From: Natronorubrum halalkaliphilum
GTDB taxonomy: Archaea; Halobacteriota; Halobacteria; Halobacteriales; Natrialbaceae
NCBI RefSeq assembly: GCF_009834785.1
Contig: NZ_WUYX01000038.1
Coordinates: forward strand, 126,947 to 190,946
Length of the DNA: 64,000 nt
Direction of reading: 5' to 3'
The notes under the pieces were generated by a model, which ran no database searches, had not been told where the DNA came from, and was given only the letters and a program-made list of their open reading frames with translations. A program made the position numbers and the translations under genes. Position 1 is the first letter of the stretch, and each line of letters begins with the position of its first letter. This document shows, piece by piece, positions 31,801-39,786 of this stretch.

Positions 31801-34007
31801 TCGATCGGATAGGTGACCTGGAACGAGTCCCGCTCGGTCAGGGCCTCCTGTACCGTCTCCCAGAGTTCGTCGTGGTCCTCGAGCAGTACGTCGTCGGCCC
31901 AGTTCACGTCGCCGTCGACCAGCGCCTCGGGATCGTAGCCGGTCACCTCGGCGCTGCCCTCGCTGACGAACTCGAACGGCCAGTCCGGCTCGTTCTGAGA
32001 CCGATACACCATGCCGGGGACGTTGCTCATCAGCGTCGAGAGCTGTCGTTCCCGTTCGCGAAGTTCGGTCTCCCGCTCCTTGCGGTCGGAGATATCCCGC
32101 CCGATGCCGACTTCGACCAGCGTTCCGTCGGGGTCCTCGAGGACCGTGGCCACGAACTCGTAGGGGATCCGCTCGCCCGCTTTGGTGAGATACTCCGCCT
32201 CGACCTGCGTGGTTCCGGTCTCGAACGCCTCCTCGATCGACCGGCGGATCGCCGGCTGTTCGTCCTCGGGGAAGAAGTCCGCGGCGTTCATCGACGCGAT
32301 TTCCTCGTCGGTGTAGCCCGACACCGCGGGAACGGTCTCGTTCCACCTGATCATCTCGCCGTCCGCTCCGAGCACGTAGAACATGTCGTCGATCGCGTCG
32401 AGCACGTCGTCGGTGAACTCCCGGTATCGCTCGAGTTCGCGCTCTCTCGCTCTGCGTTCGGAGATATCCCGTCCGATACCGGCGACCACCGAGTTCCCCT
32501 CGAGGTCCTCGAGCCGAGTCGCGACGAACTCGTAGGGGATTCGGTCGCCGTCCGACGTCGCCATCTGCGCTTCGACGCGCGACTCCCCTCCCTCGAAAAC
32601 CTCCTGTATCGCGGCCTCGACCACCGCCTGATCCCCGCCTTCGAAGAACTCGAGGGCGTTCATCGACGCGATCTCCGCGTCAGTGTAGCCGGTTACCGCG
32701 CTGAGCGTCTCGTTCCATCGCTGAAGGCCGCCGTCCCGGTCGAAGACGTAGAACACGTCGTCGATGGCGTCTAACACGTCGTCGGTGTACGCCCTGTACC
32801 GCTGTAGCTCCCGCTCGCGCTCTCGAAGCTCCCGTTCGCGCTCGTCCTGCTCGGTGATATCGCGACTGATCGCCACGTAGCGGTTCTCGCCGTCGATATC
32901 GAGTCGGATCAGGTGGATCTCGACGGGAAACGTCGAGTCGTCGGCACGCCGATACTCTCCTTCGAACCGGCGTCGTTCGCCGACCGCCATTCCCTCGAGC
33001 AGCGTCGCGACGGCCGCCGCGTCGACCCGCTGATCGTAGATCCAGATTTTCGTCCCGATCAGTTCCTCCTTTTCGTGACCCAGTTTCTCACACAACCGGC
33101 TGTTCGCGTCCAGAATCGTTCCGTTCTCGTCGAGCACGTCGATCATGTCCGGCGAGTGCTCGTACAGCGCCTCGAGTCGGGCGGCCGTCGTTTCCAGCCG
33201 CCGTTCGCGTTCCTTGCGGTCGGTGATATCGCGGCCGGAGACGACGATCGAGTCGACTTCGCCGTCCTCGGTCCTGACCGGACGGAAGGTGCCGGTAACC
33301 CACGCTCGAGTCCCGTCCGGATCGTCGAGGGAGGCTTCGTACTCGACGTACTCGCCGTCGGCCGCGCGCGCGATCCACTCCCGAACGGCCGCGGTCGACG
33401 TATTCACCCACCAGGGCGTTTCCTCGAACCGCTCGCCGATTACCGACTCGCGGTCGGCATCGACGTAGTCGAACGCAGCCTCGTTAACCCGTCGAACCGT
33501 ACCGTCCGGCTCGAGCAGGGCACCCAGCATTTTCGGATCGTCGAAGACCGCCGCGAACCGACGCTCGCTCCGGCGTAGCTCCCGTTCGCGCTCGGCGAGG
33601 CGATCCTCGCGCGCCTCGCACGTTCGCGCCAGTTCGTCTACCGCCGTCGCGAGTCGACCCACGTCGTCGTCTCGCTCGAGGTCGAACCGACTCGTTCGCT
33701 CGGACCCGTCTCCGTCCGACTCCGTAGGGCAGTGATCCGAGACGAACGCCTCGAGGTCGGCCGCGAGGCGCTCGAGGTCGGCGTCCCGGTCGTGGCCGCC
33801 GGAAGCGGCGAGGCCGAGGAGTAGGGGGAGCGGTCCGATCTCTGCCGGAAGGCTCGCGCCCGCTACAGGTAGAGCCACCGTCGAGGATACTGCGTCGGGC
33901 CAGCGGATCACTGCCAACACCAGCACCACCATCGCGAACGCGATCAGCGGGAGTCGTCGGTCGGCGACTCGCCCCACTGATGGTCCGCGAACCGAAGGAG
34001 CAGCCAT
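28815..34007 (-). CDS. Giant multi-PAS/GAF regulator with C-terminal HTH_10 (bacterio-opsin-activator type)
   Basis: 1730 residues from ATG 34007. The N-terminus has one or two hydrophobic stretches (LIAFAMVVLVLAVIRW and a second to about 75), then a coil. About eight PAS domains follow between residues 150 and 1135, each ending with a DITxRKERE-type linker; domains 3 and 4 are close internal duplicates (both begin TDDVLDAIDD), as are 6 and 8 (VGxWxxDVRTEP). Two GAF domains lie at about 1140-1300 and 1310-1480, then a BAT-associated domain and HTH_10 at the end (LTDRQLEVLRTAYLAGFFEW, EIAEMLAVTQPTVNRHL). No HisKA or ATPase is present, so it is a one-component sensor-regulator rather than a kinase. 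Ligands are unknown. A HalOD1 gene and a receiver-PAS gene are divergent from its start. Confidence 0.92.
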   Translation of the reverse strand: MAAPSVRGPSVGRVADRRLPLIAFAMVVLVLAVIRWPDAVSSTVALPVAGASLPAEIGPLPLLLGLAASGGHDRDADLERLAADLEAFVSDHCPTESDGDGSERTSRFDLERDDDVGRLATAVDELARTCEAREDRLAERERELRRSERRFAAVFDDPKMLGALLEPDGTVRRVNEAAFDYVDADRESVIGERFEETPWWVNTSTAAVREWIARAADGEYVEYEASLDDPDGTRAWVTGTFRPVRTEDGEVDSIVVSGRDITDRKERERRLETTAARLEALYEHSPDMIDVLDENGTILDANSRLCEKLGHEKEELIGTKIWIYDQRVDAAAVATLLEGMAVGERRRFEGEYRRADDSTFPVEIHLIRLDIDGENRYVAISRDITEQDERERELRERERELQRYRAYTDDVLDAIDDVFYVFDRDGGLQRWNETLSAVTGYTDAEIASMNALEFFEGGDQAVVEAAIQEVFEGGESRVEAQMATSDGDRIPYEFVATRLEDLEGNSVVAGIGRDISERRARERELERYREFTDDVLDAIDDMFYVLGADGEMIRWNETVPAVSGYTDEEIASMNAADFFPEDEQPAIRRSIEEAFETGTTQVEAEYLTKAGERIPYEFVATVLEDPDGTLVEVGIGRDISDRKERETELRERERQLSTLMSNVPGMVYRSQNEPDWPFEFVSEGSAEVTGYDPEALVDGDVNWADDVLLEDHDELWETVQEALTERDSFQVTYPIETADGERRWLSERGRGVYGADGSVEALEGVITDVTDRVDNERELEQTTRLLEQAEQLANVGAWVIDVRTEPSELQWTDEVARIHGLSPDAEIDLETALEYYHPENRARVRRAVDRAVNAGEAYDLELRLVPADGGDTRWVRTIGNPVQENGEVVKIYGSLQDITERKRRERDLERYETIIQAIGDPVYTLDASGDFHFVNDAIESLAGYDPETLIGTNISEVLRPDDLETARELVRALRRDEETDGTFEMELETADGDVLEAENHMALLPAEEGGFAGVAGVVRDITERKERERDLERTTDLLERVQRLAAVGGWELDVRTEPPEATWTEEMYRLHDLSERVTPTLETTVNCYLPEDRPFVRERLERAVETETGYDLEARLEVDDGDHRWVRAIGEPIFDDGSVIKYRGAVEDISDRKRRELRLESLHETARDLLNAETESAIAELVVETAEDLLESTGASVYLLDTEANRFEPTAATPTFVDRTGGPPSIAVGDADSVLWNTYVTGTQTVVDDAEIGSRSPLFGGDVPGGLLVPIGDHGVFALVAQPETIGEGTRQLLETLVATTEAAFDRLESEASLRERDAELEAQNRRLRRQIQVTEIIRGIDRSLIGADSREEIERTVLDRLVEADNVAFAWIGDVDASGTVLEPRTWAGSDPEYLDAVSLDLDVDRPEPSVRTARAETATVVENPVEGLKAEPWRTNALDAGFQSVVSVPLSFEEYGYGVLSVYADEPDAFTDLERSVFAELGEGIANAINATETREALHAETLVELTLRLEADDDILSRIATMTGATVTYEGLGTQSGSETVLFFETRDVSPEEVRETLADLVSVTDSRLITESDDGCLFEATVTGEIVASRLVRHGGSPRSIRADGTGIDVTVDVPTTTDVREFVEMLADQYERVDLSARQHVQRAMHTRQELVTSLFDDLTDRQLEVLRTAYLAGFFEWPRESTGEEIAEMLAVTQPTVNRHLRIGQQRLLAQLFGGETLSIADAS

Positions 34008-34256
34008 ACGACCGATACGTGACGATGACCAATGATAGACGCGGTTTATGACCGCTGTGTTTCATTAAATGCATGATAGGTGTGGAGTCACAGAATGCAG
34101 TATCGTCCCGACAGCCACGCTCGCTCGCCGGCAAGAATGCAGCCGCGCAGTCGTGCGATTCGAACGCCCCTTCTATACACGTAGTGTCCCATCCGGAGTC
34201 GGATTATGCATATAACGAACAGGGAAATACCCATCGTTCGCCTGTAGTCAGATGAA

Positions 34257-34514
34257 ATGTCCGGAACGACGCTCGACTATCACAACGATTCGCTCAGTCT
34301 CTCTGTTATCGAAGCTCTCGCCGACGAACTCGAGGCCGACCCCGTCGACCTCGAACCGCTGTATCACGCCGTCGATCCCGAAGCGCTCGACCAACTCTTC
34401 CAGCGGGGTTCGACGGGCGAGGCGCGAGTCACGTTCACCTACGAAGCCCACGAAGTCGAGGTCCGAAGCGATGGCACCGTCCTGATCGACGGAGCGGTCC
34501 ATGACCGATCGTAA
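34257..34514 (+). CDS. HalOD1 (halobacterial output domain 1) protein, second copy
   Basis: 85 residues from ATG 34257, essentially a bare HalOD1 domain: LSVIEALADELEADPVDLEP, LYHAVDPEALDQLF, then the hairpin VTFTYEAHEVEVRSDGTVLI. It shares the LEPLYxAVDPxALDxL core and hairpin with the copy at 19121-19444. It sits between the giant HTH_10 regulator (divergent, 250 bases away) and the receiver-PAS gene, which could even start from a GTG at the base after its TAA stop. That packing implies co-transcription with the receiver protein. TGCATATAAC at about 34207-34216 is an upstream TATA-like element. Confidence 0.85.
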   Translation: MSGTTLDYHNDSLSLSVIEALADELEADPVDLEPLYHAVDPEALDQLFQRGSTGEARVTFTYEAHEVEVRSDGTVLIDGAVHDRS

Positions 34515-34607
34515 GTGCTGGGATCGAGCAGCGACGGCGATGAACCCTCCCGAGCCAACCGATCATCCCGCGCACCCGGATCCATCAGGACGGGTAGTCG
34601 AAACGCG

Positions 34608-35405
34608 ATGACCGAACCCCGAACCGCGATCGAACCCGAGTCGGCCCGACCGTGTTCCGACACCCTCTCCGTCCTCGTGATCACGGCCGACGAGCAGTAC
34701 GCCGACAAACTCGAGACGGCCGTCGATACCGGATTCACGGTCCGAACGACGTCGTCGATAACGGCCGGGGGAACCGCTCTCGACGATGTCGACTGCCTCG
34801 TCGTCGACTACGGGCTGGCGGGCCAACGCGACGCCGACCTCCTCGACCTCCTCGAGCGGGTCAGACGGCGGGCACCCGATCTGCCGGTACTCCTCGTTAC
34901 GGCTCGTCCCGCAGCGTCGACGGCCATCGATGCCGCCCACGCACACCGGCGGGTCGACTGGCTGGAACTCGACGATCCGGACGCAGGCCTCGAGCGTGCC
35001 GAGTCCCGGATTACCGCCCTCGTCGAGCGACAGCGCCTCGAGGCGCTGTCGCGGCGGTCGCTCGCCAGCGTCGAACTCGCTAGCGACGCGATCGCGATCG
35101 TCGCGCCGGACGGCGAGATCGAGTTTGCAAACCGGTCGTTCGCGATGCAGTTCGGCTACGATCCCGACGACCTTCCCGGAACGTCGTGGCAAACCCTGTT
35201 CACCGACGACAGTGTCGAGCGACTCGAGACAACGGCGATCCCGACCGTCGACGACGGCTGGCGTTGGACCGGCAGCTGTACCGGACGGCGACAGTCGGGC
35301 GCGACGTTTACCGTCAAACTCCGACTCGGGGGTCCCGACGACGGCGGGTTAGTGTTCGTCGTGGAGACGCCGGTCGACGGCGACGACCCCGAAAAATCAC
35401 AGTAG
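34608..35405 (+). CDS. Response-regulator receiver plus PAS protein without effector domain
   Basis: 265 residues from ATG 34608; a GTG at 34515, abutting the HalOD1 stop, is an alternative start that adds 31 low-complexity residues. A receiver domain (about 15-135) keeps the phospho-acceptor Asp in CLVVDYGLAG and the Thr of LLVTARPA. The conserved switch Lys near DWLELDD is missing. A PAS domain follows (about 145-245: DAIAIVAPDGEIEFANRSFA). There is no kinase or DNA-binding part, so it probably relays a signal to a separate protein. The HalOD1 protein immediately upstream and the giant HTH_10 regulator are natural candidates. Confidence 0.85.
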   Translation: MTEPRTAIEPESARPCSDTLSVLVITADEQYADKLETAVDTGFTVRTTSSITAGGTALDDVDCLVVDYGLAGQRDADLLDLLERVRRRAPDLPVLLVTARPAASTAIDAAHAHRRVDWLELDDPDAGLERAESRITALVERQRLEALSRRSLASVELASDAIAIVAPDGEIEFANRSFAMQFGYDPDDLPGTSWQTLFTDDSVERLETTAIPTVDDGWRWTGSCTGRRQSGATFTVKLRLGGPDDGGLVFVVETPVDGDDPEKSQ

Positions 35406-35452
35406 GCTCTGCCCGGGGACTGGCAGGGAACGGCCTCGGACTACTCCGCGGA

Positions 35453-36736
35453 TTACGTTCCGTGATCCCAGCTCCCCATATAGTCGCGCTGGGTATCCGT
35501 CAGCGAGTCGAAGTCGACGCCCTCGGCCTCGAGTTTGATCTCGGCGATCTCCGTGTCGAGTTCGTCGGGGACGTCGTGGACGCCGGCCTCGTACTGATCG
35601 CCGTTTTCGAGCATCTCTCGCACACAGACGGCCTGGATGCCGAAGCTCTGGTCCATCACTTCGACGGGGTGGCCGAGCGAGACGGGCGCGGCGAGGTTGA
35701 CGAGTCGGCCCTCGGCGATGACGTTGAGTCGGCGGCCGTCCTCGAGTTCGTACGCTTCGACGCCGTCGCGGGCTTCGTAGCGGTCGACCGCCAGGTCATC
35801 GAGCGCCTCGAGGTCGATCTCGATGTCGAAGTGGCCCGCGTTGGCGAGCAGGACGCCGTCCTGCATCACTTCGAAGTGCTCCTCGACGACGACGTCCCGG
35901 TTGCCCGTCGTCGTCAGGAAGACGTCGCCGACCTCGGCGGCCTCGGCCATCGGCATGACCTCGTAGCCCTCCATGTGAGCCTCGAGCGCGCGTCGAGGCT
36001 CGACTTCGGTGACGATGACGTTCGCGTTCTGGCCCGCGGCCTTTCGGGCGACGCCCTTGCCGCAGTAGCCGAAGCCGGCGACGACGACGTTCTTGCCGGC
36101 CCACGAGAGGTTTGTGGTCATGGCGATGGAGGCCAGCGAGGACTCGCCGGTGCCGTGGACGTTGTCGAAGAGGCGCTTCATGGGCGTGTCGTTGACCGCG
36201 AAGACGGGATAGTCGAGCGCCCCGTCCGCGTCCATCGCGCGCAGGCGGTGGACGCCGGTGGTGGTCTCCTCGGCCCCGCCGACGATGCCGTCGATCAGTT
36301 CGGGGTAGTCCTCGTGGATCGCCGCGACGAGGTCCATCCCGTCGTCGACGGTGACCGTCGGTTCGTGGGCGATGACAGCCTCGATGGCGTCGTAGTACTC
36401 CTCGTCGTCGACGCCGCGTTTGGCGTAGCTCGTGATGTTCTCGTGGGTGTCGAGCGCCGCGCTTACGTCGTCGTGGGTCGACAGCGGGTTGCAGCCCGTT
36501 ACCGCGACCTCCGCGCCGCCGTCGGCGAGCGTCTCGACGAGAATCGCCGTCTTCGCTTCGACGTGCATCGCCATTCCGATGCGTTCGCCCTCGAAGGGCT
36601 GCTCGTCTACGAACTCCTCGCGGACGTGCTCGAGAATCGGCATGTGCTGGGTCGCCCAGTCCATCTTCCGACGACCCTCCTCCCGTGCGGACTCGAGGTC
36701 GTCCAGCTGTTCGCTGATCGGCGGATACGCAGTCAT
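35453..36736 (-). CDS. ahcY: Adenosylhomocysteinase (S-adenosyl-L-homocysteine hydrolase)
   Basis: 427 residues from ATG 36736. It hydrolyses S-adenosylhomocysteine to adenosine and homocysteine, removing the product inhibitor of SAM-dependent methyltransferases such as the RlmE encoded here. Landmarks: MAMHVEAKTAILVETL, VTGCNPLSTHDDV, AVNDTPMKRLFDN, the NAD-binding loop VVAGFGYCGKGVAR, and LLANAGHFDIEI with LAAPVSLGHPVEVMDQSF. The length fits the compact archaeal form, which lacks the insertion found in some bacterial enzymes. Monocistronic by position: 47 bases separate its stop from the convergent receiver-PAS gene and about 250 bases precede its start. Confidence 0.96.
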   Translation of the reverse strand: MTAYPPISEQLDDLESAREEGRRKMDWATQHMPILEHVREEFVDEQPFEGERIGMAMHVEAKTAILVETLADGGAEVAVTGCNPLSTHDDVSAALDTHENITSYAKRGVDDEEYYDAIEAVIAHEPTVTVDDGMDLVAAIHEDYPELIDGIVGGAEETTTGVHRLRAMDADGALDYPVFAVNDTPMKRLFDNVHGTGESSLASIAMTTNLSWAGKNVVVAGFGYCGKGVARKAAGQNANVIVTEVEPRRALEAHMEGYEVMPMAEAAEVGDVFLTTTGNRDVVVEEHFEVMQDGVLLANAGHFDIEIDLEALDDLAVDRYEARDGVEAYELEDGRRLNVIAEGRLVNLAAPVSLGHPVEVMDQSFGIQAVCVREMLENGDQYEAGVHDVPDELDTEIAEIKLEAEGVDFDSLTDTQRDYMGSWDHGT

Positions 36737-36984
36737 ACCTCACTCGAGGGGGAGGCCGGGGAAAACGCTACCGAAGTCGGCGGAATGCTGGCAGGAGTCA
36801 ACGCGCACTGTTTCGATCATCCCGATTAGCGTTCGGCGGGGAAACGAACCCTGATACACCCGGCGATTTGCGAATCCGTGGGCGAGTGGGTTCCGTCTCC
36901 GCAGATGTCCATCACCGGCTCCGAGAACCCACCGAGCCTCTCGAGTCAGTACCGAACAGCCGCGAGAGAGACGCCGACCCGCCC

Positions 36985-37491
36985 TCACTCGAGCACCGAT
37001 GACGGGTGCTTGAGGTAGACGTCCTGCTCGGTCACTCGCTGATAGAGGTCGTACAGCGTCTCCACGGCCGCCTCGTCGGGATCGAAGCGAACGTGGGGCG
37101 TGGCGTGATAGCCGCGGCAACTGACCAGGAAGAAGTACAGCGTCCGGTGGTGGGCCGGCGTCGCGTCGACGACGCCCAGCGAGTCGCTCCCGAGGTCGTC
37201 CGAGAAGTCGTTGAGCAGCGCCGAGATATCGTCCTGTAACTGCTCGTCCGGTCGGTACTGCGGAATGCCGAAGCTCTGTTGCATGAACGTCGTCGCCGCC
37301 TCGAGAAACGGGTTCGAGTCCAGCCCGGTCGGATCGACGGTCTGAAACGTCTCGTACAGGTCGAGAACCGTCGCGAGTTCCTCGCGGGTGATCGCGATCG
37401 GCAACACGGGCTCGCCGCGGGGCAGCGAGTAGTCGGGAAACGTGTGCGAACGGGGGTCCGGAAGCCGGGCGAACACCTGTTCGAGAGACAT
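36985..37491 (-). CDS. Conserved haloarchaeal hypothetical protein
   Basis: 168 residues from ATG 37491 (MSLEQVFARLPDPRSHTFPD). The protein is soluble and mixed alpha/beta, without cysteine clusters or membrane helices. A Pro-rich segment (YSLPRGEPVLPIAITREELA) precedes a helical region, and the C-terminal part has HHRTLYFFLVSCRGYHATPH and a final helix ETLYDLYQRVTEQDVYLKHP. No family is recognised. The longer frame to 37518 starts with a segment that does not look conserved. It lies between ahcY and another uncharacterised gene, all on the minus strand. Confidence 0.6.
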   Translation of the reverse strand: MSLEQVFARLPDPRSHTFPDYSLPRGEPVLPIAITREELATVLDLYETFQTVDPTGLDSNPFLEAATTFMQQSFGIPQYRPDEQLQDDISALLNDFSDDLGSDSLGVVDATPAHHRTLYFFLVSCRGYHATPHVRFDPDEAAVETLYDLYQRVTEQDVYLKHPSSVLE

Positions 37492-37545
37492 GTGTGGTAA
37501 CACGGTACAGAAGACCAAACGGTTACCGGTGACCCGAACCCGGAA

Positions 37546-38064
37546 CTACCTGATTCGGATCGTCGTCGCGTCGCTGGGTTGGTACCGGTCGCCGTCGGTC
37601 GCGATGAAGACGCGGAGTTCGTACTCGCCGGGGCTGGGGACGACGGACTCGTCCATACCTCTCTCGGCGGTGCGCTCGAAGCGGCCGTTCCAGGTGAACG
37701 AGACCTGTTTGCGCTCGCCGCCGCTGAAGCGAAACGCCGAGGGTCGCGAGCGGGTGTACCGGCGTTCGTCGCTGGCCTCGAGTTCGCCGTCGATCGTCCA
37801 CCCCCAGCGGCGCTGTCGGGGGGTCGGAATCGAGACGGGCAACGGGAACCGGTTCTTGAAATCGACGGTGACCTCGACGGGTTCGTCGCGCTCGTAGACG
37901 TCCCGATCGGTCTCGAGCGAGACGCTGACGACTCGTCGGGCGAGCGCCGTCGGCACGAGCGCTGCCAGGAACGTGGCGACGCTGTAGCGCGAGTCGTCCG
38001 CTTCGGTCTCGAAGTCGTCGTAACCGTTGGTCTCGGTATCGTGTGGCGGCTGTGGGCCGACCAT
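37546..38064 (-). CDS. Conserved haloarchaeal protein with immunoglobulin-like domain
   Basis: 172 residues from ATG 38064; a TTG five codons upstream is less likely. After an acidic N-terminus and a weakly hydrophobic stretch (YSVATFLAALVPTALARRVV), residues 50-170 look like an Ig-like beta sandwich: VSLETDRDVYERDEPVEVTV, DFKNRFPLPVSIPTPR, RKQVSFTWNGRF and PGEYELRVFIATDGDRY. This is the usual pattern of proteins binding carbohydrate or acting as structural modules, but the role is not known. The short hydrophobic segment is not a clear signal peptide. It is 54 bases upstream of the gene at 36985-37491 and may be co-transcribed. Confidence 0.6.
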   Translation of the reverse strand: MVGPQPPHDTETNGYDDFETEADDSRYSVATFLAALVPTALARRVVSVSLETDRDVYERDEPVEVTVDFKNRFPLPVSIPTPRQRRWGWTIDGELEASDERRYTRSRPSAFRFSGGERKQVSFTWNGRFERTAERGMDESVVPSPGEYELRVFIATDGDRYQPSDATTIRIR

Positions 38065-38256
38065 CGACTGACGACTCAACGTTTGGCTACTAAACTGTAG
38101 GGCCGCTCGAGCGGTGCCGTCACGACCCTCGATATCGCTGAGAAGACGAGTCGATCGACCCGATTGTCCACGTTAGCGGCGATAACACGACCCTTACCAG
38201 GGGAATTCGATGTCCAAGAACGGCCGTAACAGTTCGGTTTCTCACCAGGTTACACA

Positions 38257-38526
38257 ATGTTACTAGCGATCGAAACGCTGCCGTTCCAGACCTTCGACGG
38301 GCTCCTCGCGGACGTACTGTTCCTCGCCGCATGCGTCCTCTTCGGCGGCATTCTCGCATTCATGGGCCTGAATCACTTCCACGACCTCGAGAACATGGCG
38401 GGCTACGCCGAGCTGAAGGGCGTTCCGGTGCCGACGGTTTCGGTGGCCCTCTTCGCCGCGACGCTCGCCCTGCTCGCCGTCAGCACGCTCGGGTGGCCGT
38501 ACGCGATCGGGATGAGCGTCTTCTGA
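38257..38526 (+). CDS. DoxX-like membrane protein, possibly C-terminally shortened
   Basis: 89 residues from ATG 38257. Helices at about 16-36 (LLADVLFLAACVLFGGILAF), 59-77 and perhaps a short third. The DoxX landmark GLNHFHDLENMAGYAELKGV is present with VPVPTVSVALFAATLALL after it. Family members are usually 120 residues or longer with four helices; this one stops soon after the second full helix at IGMSVF. No continuation is visible in other frames downstream, so it may be a naturally short variant or have been truncated. DoxX proteins are associated with redox balance in membranes. Its specific function is unknown. Confidence 0.7.
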   Translation: MLLAIETLPFQTFDGLLADVLFLAACVLFGGILAFMGLNHFHDLENMAGYAELKGVPVPTVSVALFAATLALLAVSTLGWPYAIGMSVF

Positions 38527-38640
38527 GCGGTTTCACGGACGAGTCACACCGATAGCTCACACTGGATCTAGTCCATCAGGTTCGAATCGAAAACCAGCAG
38601 AAACCGCGTCGAAACCGTTTCCGCTCCAATCCCACCCCAC

Positions 38641-38802
38641 TTATCGCCAGGCCGGAAGTGTCGGCGCGTCCGCTGCTTCCATCGAAAGCCAGGCGCCATC
38701 GGCCGAGATATCGGCGATGACGTATTCCTCGTTGGAGTTACTCGAGTCGATCGAACCGACGATCGTCTCGTCGGACGTCATGGCGTGGGGGTTCGTCGCC
38801 AT
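38641..38802 (-). CDS. Small conserved haloarchaeal protein (53 residues)
   Basis: Starts at ATG 38802 (MATNPHAMTSDETIVGSIDS) and ends LSMEAADAPTLPAWR. Two beta strands (EEYVIADISADGAWLSM) suggest a tiny beta fold. The start is supported by a TATA element on the minus strand, TTTATATG at about 38826-38833, at leaderless distance. A 25-base palindrome lies between that TATA and the ATG, which implies tight regulation. No family name is assigned. Confidence 0.65.
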   Translation of the reverse strand: MATNPHAMTSDETIVGSIDSSNSNEEYVIADISADGAWLSMEAADAPTLPAWR

Positions 38803-38803
38803 G

Positions 38804-38828
38804 TATGTGAGTGACACCCACTCACATA
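38804..38828. promoter_or_regulatory. Perfect inverted repeat (operator candidate) at the start of the 53-residue gene
   Basis: TATGTGAGTG (38804-38813) and CACTCACATA (38819-38828) are exact reverse complements with a 5-base spacer (ACACC). The dyad starts one base beyond the ATG of the minus-strand gene and overlaps its TATA box, so a bound dimer would block TBP/TFB access. The divergent CBS gene starts about 100 bases to the right and might also be affected. The regulator is unknown; a ribbon-helix-helix or Lrp-type dimer is possible. Confidence 0.6.
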
Positions 38829-38903
38829 TAAACTCGTCGAATCGGACTATCTTCCAAGAGTACATGTCAGCGTACCATCATCGCGAGCGCACGAAACATG
38901 GGG

Positions 38904-38918
38904 TTTATACTTATTTTA
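38904..38918 (+). promoter_or_regulatory. TATA region for the CBS-glyS operon
   Basis: TTTATACTTATTTTA is centred about 25 bases before the ATG at 38935, matching a leaderless haloarchaeal promoter. Confidence 0.55.
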
Positions 38919-38934
38919 GCCGTACGCTGCGGAC

Positions 38935-39786
38935 ATGAACGTAGCCGACGCTATGACGCCTCGCGAGGACGTGGTCACCGTCGAACTCCCGGGCACCCGC
39001 TCGGACGTACTCGAGTACCTGCAGGAACGGGCCTTTTCGTCCGTGCCGGTCGTCAAACCGACCGATAACGGGCCCGAGTACCGAGGTCTTGTCTCGCGGG
39101 ACGTCCTGATCGAACAGCCCGACGAGGACCAGCTCGTCATGCTGATGGACGACGTGCCGACGACGACCGCGGACACCACGCTCGAGGACGTCGCGCGGAC
39201 GATGGTCGACGAAGGTGCGCGCCGCGTTCCCGTAGTCGACGGCGAGTTCGAGGGAATCATCACGGTGACTGACGTCATCCACGCGATCGCGACCGGCGAC
39301 CAGGAGACCGACGGGGCCGTCGAGTCCCACGCGAGCGAGAACGTGAACACGACCTACGAGGGAGCGCCGTTGCCGGTCGCCGAGCGCGAACTCTCCTACG
39401 CGAACGTGCCCTACACCGTTGCCCTGGACGACAGCGGCGAGATGAGCGGCGTCCTCACGGAGGTCGACATCATCGACGTCGCCCGCATCGTCGAGGGCGA
39501 AGAGGAGACCGGGGACAACTTCCCCGATCAGGACTCGGACTGGTCCTGGGAAGGCGTCAAAGGCGTCGGAAGCCGCTATCTCCCGACTCGAGACATCGAG
39601 ATTCCCAACGGCCCGGTCAGCGAGTTCATGAGCGGCGACGTGGTGACGGTCTCGGCCCAGACGTCGATCCAGGACGCCGCACAGCAGATGATCAGCAACG
39701 ATATCGAGCAGATTCCGATGGTCACGGGCGAGCAGCTCGTCGGCATCGTCTGTGACGTCGATATTCTGGAGGCACTCTATGAGTGA
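38935..39786 (+). CDS. Protein with four CBS domains
   Basis: 283 residues made of four CBS motifs (starting about residues 1, 65, 125 and 218) in two Bateman pairs. Typical strands and loops are seen: VADAMTPREDVVTVELPGTR, DEGARRVPVVDGEFEGIITV, VSEFMSGDVVTVSAQTSIQD and IEQIPMVTGEQLVGIVCDVD. CBS pairs bind adenosine ligands such as AMP, ATP or SAM and sense energy status. No catalytic domain is attached. The stop overlaps the start of glyS by 8 bases, so the two are translationally coupled. The coupling hints at a regulatory link with tRNA charging, which is inference. Confidence 0.92.
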   Translation: MNVADAMTPREDVVTVELPGTRSDVLEYLQERAFSSVPVVKPTDNGPEYRGLVSRDVLIEQPDEDQLVMLMDDVPTTTADTTLEDVARTMVDEGARRVPVVDGEFEGIITVTDVIHAIATGDQETDGAVESHASENVNTTYEGAPLPVAERELSYANVPYTVALDDSGEMSGVLTEVDIIDVARIVEGEEETGDNFPDQDSDWSWEGVKGVGSRYLPTRDIEIPNGPVSEFMSGDVVTVSAQTSIQDAAQQMISNDIEQIPMVTGEQLVGIVCDVDILEALYE

